DNA of 6,291 bases from CAZJRB01 sp964547995. Lineage in GTDB: Bacteria; Planctomycetota; Planctomycetia; Pirellulales; Thermoguttaceae. A program made the translations under genes and the position numbers. Location of the stretch: the NCBI GenBank assembly GCA_964547995.1, contig CAZJRB010000195.1, forward strand, positions 1-6,291, in the 5' to 3' direction. Below the pieces are notes generated by a model. That model was not told the origin of the DNA and made no database searches. It worked only from the letters and a program-made list of their open reading frames with translations. Of the stretch, positions 1-4,690 are shown piece after piece. Numbering within the stretch: the stretch's first letter is position 1; the number at the start of each line of letters is the position of its first letter.

Positions 1-100
1 TGCAACAAAAAGACTTACCGCCGGCGGGCAATCGAGCACTTGTTTCTGCAACCCCAGGGGCCCCACCCACGCAGTGGGCGGGCGTTTTGCCCGAAGCCTG
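1..100. other. Gene-free, palindrome-rich edge of window
   Basis: No convincing gene. Two small hairpins are visible: CCCAC (66-70) pairs with GTGGG (74-78) across a GCA loop, and CGGGC (79-83) pairs with GCCCG (89-93) across GTTTT. An 8-bp palindrome GGGGCCCC lies at 57-64. With the repeat at 101-205 this fills the space downstream of the minus-strand gene that ends at 233. What lies to the left is outside the window. Confidence 0.6.
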
Positions 101-205
101 GTGCTCTGTCAAGCTTTGATTTTGGGGTAGCCACGGTCGCCAGACCGTGGGAATCCCACGCTCTGGCGAGCGTAGCTACCCCAATTCTTAGGACTGACAG
201 AGCAC
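101..205. repeat. 105-bp REP/MITE-like double-hairpin repeat
   Basis: The segment is symmetric about base 153. The outer 11 bases GTGCTCTGTCA (101-111) are perfectly inverted at 195-205. The next 12 bases on each side are largely unmatched. The inner 28-base arms 124-151 and 155-182 match at 25 of 28 positions across an AAT centre. Each inner arm is also a small hairpin: CCACGGTC (131-138) pairs with GACCGTGG (143-150), and CCACGCTC (156-163) pairs with GAGCGTAG (168-175) with one mismatch. It lies 27 bp beyond the stop codon of the minus-strand gene, so it could act as a transcript end or mRNA stabiliser. No coding capacity and no transposase. Planctomycete genomes carry many such intergenic palindromes (recollection, not checked). 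Confidence 0.85.
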
Positions 206-232
206 TGGTATCGAGGGGCTGGCAGTGCTTGT

Positions 233-1624
233 TTACCCCTTGTGCTTCTCCCAATACTCCGGCATCAGCTCCTTGACCTGTTGCTCCAGCTCTTCGTCGC
301 TGATGGCGGTCATGCGGCCGTGTTGTTCGTACTGGTCGTTGACCCAACGGGCGACCTTGTGGACCTTGATCTTGCTGATTCGCTCGTCGCCGGTCAGGTC
401 GAAGAACTCGTTGACCCACAGCGCGACGCCGTCGGCGCCGCTTTTGTCGGTCAGGGCAACCCGGGGCGGGCGGCCCAAGAGCGTCGCCGTGTCGAAGATG
501 TTGTAGATCCGCTCGTCCTGGCGGAGGCCGCCGGCGTGGATGCCGGCCCGCGTGGTGTTGAACGCCCGGCCGACCAGCGGGTAGTTGTCGGGGATCGGCA
601 GTCCGATGCTCCGCATGTAGTCGGCCAGCTCGGTGATGACTTCCGTCCGGATGCCGCACAGATCGCCCTTCAGCGCGATGTACTCGATGATCGAGCCTTC
701 CAGGGGCGGGTTGCCGGTCCGCTCGCCGAATCCGAAGAGCGTCGCGTTGGCGGCATCGCAGCCGTAGAGCCATGCGGCGGCGGCGTTCGTGTGGACTTTG
801 TGGAAGTCGTTATGCCCGTGCCATTCGAGCCGGTCGCTCGGAACGCCCACGTCGTGGTTGAGCCGGTAGACCAGCTTGGGAATGCTCCGCGGCAATTCGG
901 CGCCCGGGAAGCTGATGCCGAAGCCCATCGTATCGCAAAGGCGGATTTTGGCCTTCATCTCGTCGGGCACCTGCTCGCTCATCCGCATCAGCCGCTCGGC
1001 GAACGGCAGGACGAATCCGTAGGTGTCGGCCCGGGTGATGTCCTCGAAATGGCACCGCGGGCGGACACCGGCCTCGAACGCGGCATCGACCACTTCGCAG
1101 TAGCTGTCCATACACTCCTTGCGGCTCTTGAACTTGAGCTTCTGGAAGATGTGGTAGTCGGACGAGCTGGTCAGCATGCCCGATTCCTTGAGCCCGGCTT
1201 CTTTGACCAGCCGGAAGTCGCCTTTGACCGCGCGGATCCAGCCGGTACACTGCGGATACTCGTGGCCCAGCTCGCGGCAGCGGTCGAGCGTTTCGCGGTC
1301 GTTTTTGGTATAGAGGAAGAACTCGGTCTGGCGCACCACGCCGTTCGGGCCGCCCAGCTTGCTCAGCAGGTCGTAGATGTGGACCATCTGGTCGGTCGAA
1401 TAGGGCGGCCGGGCCTGCTGGCCGTCGCGGAACGTCGTGTCGGTGATGAAAAAATCGCGGGTCTTCAGCGCCTGCGGATCGAACTCGACCGGCTCACCGC
1501 CGATGTACTCGACAATCGGGCCGTCGAAGCGGATCAGCGGCGGCAAGCCGTAGTCGAACGTCTCTTCGATCAAATTCGGTTCGGTCGTGTCGACCAGCGG
1601 GAAAGACTTCTTGGCATCGGACAT
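233..1624 (-). CDS. DRE-TIM metallolyase, Re-citrate synthase-like (isopropylmalate/homocitrate synthase superfamily)
   Basis: A 463-residue acyl-CoA-dependent Claisen-condensation enzyme. Seen: DTTFRDGQQ (62-70), the divalent-metal/catalytic DxTxRDGxQ loop; HGHND (269-273), the metal-binding HxH; GFGERTGNPPLE (298-309), the superfamily's G-x-G-E-R-x-G-N signature; and GIHAGG (361-366) in the C-terminal subdomain. From family knowledge these mark the isopropylmalate, homocitrate, citramalate and Re-citrate synthase group. The stretch LGGPNGVVRQTEFFLY (90-105), CHFEDITRAD (191-200) and ERIYNIFDT (371-379) match my memory of clostridial Re-citrate synthases best; this is not verified. It is shorter than typical LeuA (about 500-550) and no leucine-binding regulatory domain is apparent. 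The start is the ATG at 1624 rather than the upstream in-frame 1648, because GAGG (complement of 1631-1634) lies 6 nt before it. The alternative call is a divergent 2-isopropylmalate synthase. The gene and superfamily are near certain, the exact substrate is not. Confidence 0.93.
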   Translation of the reverse strand: MSDAKKSFPLVDTTEPNLIEETFDYGLPPLIRFDGPIVEYIGGEPVEFDPQALKTRDFFITDTTFRDGQQARPPYSTDQMVHIYDLLSKLGGPNGVVRQTEFFLYTKNDRETLDRCRELGHEYPQCTGWIRAVKGDFRLVKEAGLKESGMLTSSSDYHIFQKLKFKSRKECMDSYCEVVDAAFEAGVRPRCHFEDITRADTYGFVLPFAERLMRMSEQVPDEMKAKIRLCDTMGFGISFPGAELPRSIPKLVYRLNHDVGVPSDRLEWHGHNDFHKVHTNAAAAWLYGCDAANATLFGFGERTGNPPLEGSIIEYIALKGDLCGIRTEVITELADYMRSIGLPIPDNYPLVGRAFNTTRAGIHAGGLRQDERIYNIFDTATLLGRPPRVALTDKSGADGVALWVNEFFDLTGDERISKIKVHKVARWVNDQYEQHGRMTAISDEELEQQVKELMPEYWEKHKG

Positions 1625-1639
1625 GGGGTACCTCAAAAG

Positions 1640-1660
1640 CCCCCGCACGGCGTGCGGAGG
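1640..1660 (-). promoter_or_regulatory. Leader hairpin ahead of the DRE-TIM gene's ribosome binding site
   Basis: On the minus strand CCTCCGCAC pairs with GTGCGGGGG across a GCC loop: 9 pairs, one of them a U-G wobble. The stem is followed by C-TTTT (1639-1635) and then directly by the GAGG ribosome binding site (1634-1631) and the ATG at 1624. The GC-rich stem plus short U run looks like a weak intrinsic terminator or attenuator, or a structure that shields the 5' end. Four Us is short for a terminator, so function is uncertain. Confidence 0.5.
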
Positions 1661-1708
1661 TTCATGTTAGAGTACGGGCTTCGGTGTTGTTTGTTCTTTT
1701 GTGACATA

Positions 1709-1952
1709 TTCAACCTGGTTCCCATGCTCTGCATGGGAACCTGATATTGGGGGCANNNNNNNNNNNNNNNNNNNNNNNNNNNNNNNNNNNNNNNNNNNNN
1801 NNNNNNNNNNNNNNNNNNNNNNNNNNNNNNNNNNNNNNNNNNNNNNNNNNNNNNNATTTGCGTTCTTGACAGTACTCGCTCTCCTGCAACGCGGAGCGTC
1901 GCGGTAGTCCGTTCCCACGCAGAGCATGGGAACGAGGGTTTCACGGCGTGGC
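1709..1952. repeat. 144-bp tandem repeat, copy A (interrupted by scaffold gap)
   Basis: Left part 1709-1755 (47 bp) and right part 1856-1952 (97 bp) flank 100 Ns. Without the Ns it is 144 bp, the same length as the next copy. The left 47 bp are identical to copy B and the right 97 bp differ at three positions. Two hairpins are present: GGTTCCCATGC (1717-1727) pairs perfectly with 1731-1741 across TCT, and GTTCCCACGC (1911-1920) pairs with 1924-1933 with one mismatch across AGA. The two hairpins are in opposite orientation (loop TCT versus AGA), as in bacterial interspersed mosaic elements built from REP sequences. Confidence 0.9.
1756..1855. other. Scaffold gap of 100 Ns
   Basis: Exactly 100 unresolved bases, the conventional placeholder for a gap of unknown size. 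It falls between GGGGGCA and ATTTGCG, which are directly adjacent in the intact copy B (1999/2000). The true gap may therefore be zero or a whole number of repeat units. Confidence 0.98.
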
Positions 1953-2096
1953 TTCAACCTGGTTCCCATGCTCTGCATGGGAACCTGATATTGGGGGCAA
2001 TTTGCGTTCTTGACAGTACTCGCTCTCCTGCAACGCGGAGCGTCGCGGTAGTCCTTTCCCATGCAGAGCACGGGAACGAGGGTTTCACGGCGTGGC
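1953..2096. repeat. 144-bp tandem repeat, copy B (complete)
   Basis: The complete unit starts TTCAACCTGG and ends GGCGTGGC, directly abutting copy A. It carries the same two opposed hairpins: the first arm begins at 1961, and the second is TTTCCCATGC (2055-2064) with GCACGGGAAC (2068-2077). The differences from copy A lie only in the second hairpin's arms. It ends 3 bp before the acyl carrier protein's stop codon, so on the minus strand the second hairpin lies about 20 nt past that stop and could shape the operon's 3' end. Confidence 0.93.
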
Positions 2097-2099
2097 TTA

Positions 2100-2354
2100 T
2101 TATACATCGACCCCTTGTTCCTTGCAGACTTTGGCGATGAAATCGACCGCGTCGCCGATGTTCTCGACCGCTAACGCGGCGTCTTCGTCCATCTCGATAC
2201 CGAACTCTTCCTCGAACATGGCGACCAACTCGATCGACTGGACACTTTCGGCGCCGAGATCGACGGTGAAAGTATGTTCGCGTTTGATCTCGCCGGGATT
2301 GATCTGCAACACTCGGGCGGTAACAGCAATGACTCGTTCTTCTACAGTTGCCAT
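2100..2354 (-). CDS. acpP: Acyl carrier protein
   Basis: An 84-residue acidic protein with the acyl carrier fold. It carries acyl chains as thioesters on 4'-phosphopantetheine in the cytoplasm, for fatty acid synthesis and acyl transfer. Seen: FTVDLGAESVQSIELV (29-44), the attachment loop at the start of helix 2 with Ser37 as predicted attachment serine, then FEEEFGIEMDED (47-58), typical of helix 2-3. The usual D-S-L triad is E-S-V here. Length matches AcpP (about 78). The ATG start is supported by AGGAGA (complement of 2363-2368) 8 nt upstream. It ends with tandem stops TAATAA. It follows the GlmU-like gene by 19 nt and is presumably co-transcribed; no fatty-acid enzymes are adjacent. Whether it is the housekeeping ACP or a dedicated paralogue cannot be decided here, so the symbol is tentative. 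Confidence 0.92.
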   Translation of the reverse strand: MATVEERVIAVTARVLQINPGEIKREHTFTVDLGAESVQSIELVAMFEEEFGIEMDEDAALAVENIGDAVDFIAKVCKEQGVDV

Positions 2355-2373
2355 GGCAAGCGTCTCCTGTGGG

Positions 2374-3663
2374 CTATGAGCGTTGAGCGGCCAGCATGCG
2401 ACGGCCTTTCTTGACGGCCGTGTCCCGTGGCGGCGCGGTGATGTTGAAGATTTCGTTCCACATGTCCTCCTGGGCGGGGGTCCACTCGCACCCGCGGCGG
2501 ACCATGGCCGCAGCGGCCGTCTCGTAAAGCTTCCGCTTGCCGAATCCCTTCGTCACCACGCCTCCGAGGAACCACGCGAACGAGGGAATGAATTTCGGCA
2601 GCAGCTTGCCGTTGGTGGCGATCAGGGCCATCGCACCGACGTACGCGCCGGTGTTCAACAGCGTGCCGATCGAGGTCTTCACGTGATCGCCGATCAGGGA
2701 CCCGACCTTGGTCGAGCCGGTATCGATCGGCGCGTGTCCGTCCAGCGTCACGGAAACGGACGTGTAATCGTTTTTTAGATCGCTGTTGGTGGTCATTGCC
2801 CCGAGGTTGACCCACTCGCCGACGTACGCGTGGCCGAGGAAACCGTCGTGGTACTTGTTCGCGTAGCCGTGGATGATCGACTCCTCGACCTCGCCGCCGA
2901 TGCGGCAGACCGGGCCGATCGAGTTTCCCTCGCGGCACTTCGCGCCGAAGAGGATCGACTTTCGGCCGATGTAGCAAGGCCCTTCAATCCGGGTGAAGGG
3001 GTGGATCTCGGCGTCTTCGTCGATGTAGATCGGTCCCTCGGCGGCGTCCAGCACGACCATCGGATGGATCAACGCACCGGGGGCGACGTAGACGTCGCTC
3101 TTGCTGCCGCGGACGGCGCCGGGCTGCTCGACGGTTCCTTCGAAGCCGCTTCGCCCGGCGGCGGCGAAGTCCCTGGTCAACTGCTCGGGATTTTCCAGCA
3201 CCAGCTCCCAGGTGTAGTTCCAGGCGGGAACTTCCACGCCGGCCGCCGGCAACTCCGCCTTGGCCGATTCGAGCAGTTCGTCGATCGAACCGGTTTCGAG
3301 CCCGGCCAGGTCGGTTTGGGCGATTCTTGCAAGTAGGATCTCGCCGTCGGCGTCGGCCGCTACCAGGCTGGGCCCGGTCCCCTCGAGGTCGAGCCGGTCG
3401 GCCTTCACACGCCCGGAGACCACCAGCAGGTCGTCGCCGGCGAGCGTGGCCGGGTCGTTGACCGGCCGGCCGGTCTGCTCGGCATACACGGCGGCCATGT
3501 ACGGAGGCACGAAGCACGCGACATCGCTTGTCCCGAACCGGGCAACGAGTTTCTCACCCAGCGATGTCATCCCGCATCGCAACTCCCAGATCGGGCGGCT
3601 CAGGGCGAGCGGATCAAAGTGGTAACGCTTTTCGTTGACCCGATCCAGCAGAATCAGTCGCAT
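2374..3663 (-). CDS. GlmU-like sugar nucleotidyltransferase/acyltransferase with left-handed beta-helix
   Basis: A 429-residue protein. Residues 1-180 look like the divergent nucleotidyltransferase half of the alternative (Bacteroidetes-type) GlmU family: MRLILLDRV at the start and LSRPIWELRCGM (21-32). Residues about 185-350 are a hexapeptide left-handed beta-helix with IYIDEDAEIHPFTRIEGPCYIG (212-233 region), GHAYVGEWVNLGAMTTNSD (277-295) and IGDHVKTSIGTLLNTG (324-339). His278 may match the catalytic His363 of E. coli GlmU. The expected role is uridylylation and/or N-acetylation towards UDP-GlcNAc. The canonical GlmU loop (LAAGxGTRM type) is absent, so the nucleotidyltransferase activity is uncertain. 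The start is ATG at 3663, with AAGGAG (complement of 3672-3677) 8 nt upstream. It begins 28 nt after nagB, which supports an amino-sugar role. Confidence 0.88.
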   Translation of the reverse strand: MRLILLDRVNEKRYHFDPLALSRPIWELRCGMTSLGEKLVARFGTSDVACFVPPYMAAVYAEQTGRPVNDPATLAGDDLLVVSGRVKADRLDLEGTGPSLVAADADGEILLARIAQTDLAGLETGSIDELLESAKAELPAAGVEVPAWNYTWELVLENPEQLTRDFAAAGRSGFEGTVEQPGAVRGSKSDVYVAPGALIHPMVVLDAAEGPIYIDEDAEIHPFTRIEGPCYIGRKSILFGAKCREGNSIGPVCRIGGEVEESIIHGYANKYHDGFLGHAYVGEWVNLGAMTTNSDLKNDYTSVSVTLDGHAPIDTGSTKVGSLIGDHVKTSIGTLLNTGAYVGAMALIATNGKLLPKFIPSFAWFLGGVVTKGFGKRKLYETAAAAMVRRGCEWTPAQEDMWNEIFNITAPPRDTAVKKGRRMLAAQRS

Positions 3664-3691
3664 GTGGAAAACTCCTTCGTTTTGGCTTGCA

Positions 3692-4468
3692 TCACGGGGC
3701 GCCGGGCATGTTTTCCTGGATCCACCTGTAGTAGTTGAGCAACTTCAGTTCGCTGGCCGCCTCTTCGTCGAGGACGAATATGACGTCCCGGTGCAACTGC
3801 AATGCGCTGGCGGTGATCATGCTGGTGACCGGTCCTTCGATGGCTGCTGCGATTGCGGCCGCCTTGCTGGTCGAACTGGCCAACAGCAGAATCTTGTGGG
3901 CTTCGAGAATCGTTCCCACGCCCATCGTGATCGCGTAGATCGGCACCTCGTCAGGCGAATCGAAGAATCGGGCGTTGTCGTCGATCGTCTGCTTGGCCAG
4001 CGTCTTGATCCGGGTCCGCGAGCCGAGCGAACTCGACGGTTCGTTGAATGCGATGTGGCCGTCGGAGCCGACCCCGAGTATCTGCAAGTCGATGCCGCCG
4101 CACTCGACGATCCGATCTTCATACCAATTGCAGAATGCCTCGTAGTTGTCCGTCGTTCCCGACGGGATGTGGATGTTCTGCGTGGGGATGTTGATGTGCT
4201 TGAACAGGTTCTCGTGCATGAAGTAGTGGTAACTCTGCTCGTGATCCTGTGTCAGCCCGACGTACTCGTCGAGGTTGAAGGTAGTGACTTGGGAGAAATC
4301 GAGCCCCTCCTCCTTGTGCATCCGGACCAGTTCCTGGTAGAGGCTTAAAGGAGTGGAGCCGGTCGGCAGCCCGATGACGGCGTTCGGTTTGGCGTTGAGG
4401 GTCCTGGCCACGACGCGGGCGGCCGTTTTGCCCAGCTCTTCGTACGACTGTTTGACGATGACTTCCAC
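3692..4468 (-). CDS. nagB: Glucosamine-6-phosphate deaminase
   Basis: A 258-residue cytoplasmic isomerase/deaminase that converts glucosamine-6-P to fructose-6-P and ammonia, reversibly. Seen: LPTGSTP (34-40), the phosphate/substrate loop; DEY (67-69), Asp67 matching E. coli Asp72; LGVGSDGHIAFNEP (131-144), with Asp136, His138 and Glu143 matching catalytic Asp141, His143 and Glu148; and TMGVGTILEA (181-190). Ser146, Arg153 and Lys155 align with the E. coli GlcNAc-6-P allosteric residues Ser151, Arg158 and Lys160, so allosteric activation is possible. Length is close to E. coli NagB (266). The start codon is GTG at 4468; GAGGTGATC lies just upstream, a near-perfect anti-16S match with its GAGG core 7 nt away. 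First gene of the operon with the GlmU-like and ACP genes. No nagA is in the window, which favours an anabolic or balancing role over GlcNAc catabolism (inference). Confidence 0.96.
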   Translation of the reverse strand: MEVIVKQSYEELGKTAARVVARTLNAKPNAVIGLPTGSTPLSLYQELVRMHKEEGLDFSQVTTFNLDEYVGLTQDHEQSYHYFMHENLFKHINIPTQNIHIPSGTTDNYEAFCNWYEDRIVECGGIDLQILGVGSDGHIAFNEPSSSLGSRTRIKTLAKQTIDDNARFFDSPDEVPIYAITMGVGTILEAHKILLLASSTSKAAAIAAAIEGPVTSMITASALQLHRDVIFVLDEEAASELKLLNYYRWIQENMPGAP

Positions 4469-4527
4469 GAGATCACCTCGGTGTTCAGGCTGTTGGAACA
4501 GGACTGGCGGAAATAACCGAACCCGTC

Positions 4528-4556
4528 AGTTTCGTGCCTGGCGGGGCGGTTGTCAA
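4528..4556 (-). promoter_or_regulatory. Possible promoter of the nagB operon
   Basis: On the minus strand a perfect -35 hexamer TTGACA (complement of 4551-4556) is followed after 17 nt by GAAACT (complement of 4528-4533), which matches the -10 consensus at only three of six positions. It would give a leader of about 50 nt before the GTG at 4468. Position and spacing fit, but the -10 is poor. Confidence 0.27.
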
Positions 4557-4626
4557 CCCGATAAGGCTATTTTAGGGCATAAAGCCCCCCACTCCTCTTT
4601 TCCAGAAACGGAATCTCGGAATAGGT

Positions 4627-4632
4627 TATAAT
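4627..4632 (+). promoter_or_regulatory. Likely -10 box of the exported protein gene
   Basis: A perfect TATAAT lies 58 bp ahead of the ATG at 4691, giving a leader of roughly 50 nt. No good -35 hexamer lies 16-18 bp upstream; a poor TTTCCA (4599-4604) is 22 bp away. This suggests either an activator-dependent promoter or chance. The AT-rich patch stands out in GC-rich DNA. Confidence 0.5.
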
Positions 4633-4690
4633 CATGATATTGTGTTGTACTCCCCGTGTTCGATGCCGGCCCTGTTTGAGGAGTTGATTT

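Larger units (their letters stand above)
4469..4690. promoter_or_regulatory. Divergent intergenic region between nagB operon and exported protein gene
   Basis: 222 bp with no gene, containing the upstream regions of both diverging genes. Possible promoters are listed separately. A small GGGC/GCCC stem (4575-4578 with 4584-4587) is visible, too weak to call a terminator. I see no riboswitch and no glmS-type ribozyme pattern. Confidence 0.7.

Noticed and set aside
101..205. CRISPR-like array
   Set aside because: One symmetric repeat only, with no regularly spaced direct repeats and unique spacers. The 144-bp units are contiguous, also without spacers.
40..276. 78-residue plus-strand frame over the left repeat
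   Set aside because: It is mostly a translation of the palindromic repeat and runs into the end of the minus-strand gene. Such frames recur wherever the repeat does.
1622..1648. Upstream start at 1648 for the DRE-TIM gene
   Set aside because: That codon lies inside the leader hairpin and would place the GAGG ribosome binding site within the coding sequence. The ATG at 1624 has ideal spacing.
242..1744. 500-residue open frame on the plus strand
   Set aside because: It lies antisense to the DRE-TIM gene, which has all catalytic motifs and a ribosome binding site. The long open antisense frame is a product of high GC codon use, and its translation has no recognisable domain.
1667..2107. Minus-strand frames over the 144-bp array
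   Set aside because: No ribosome binding site; the sequence is hairpin DNA, and the frame overlaps the acpP end and crosses the Ns. Kept only as a low-interest observation.
4575..4587. Intrinsic terminator or riboswitch upstream of nagB
   Set aside because: The GGGC/GCCC stem is only 4 bp, has no adjacent U-run and no conserved riboswitch or ribozyme core around it.
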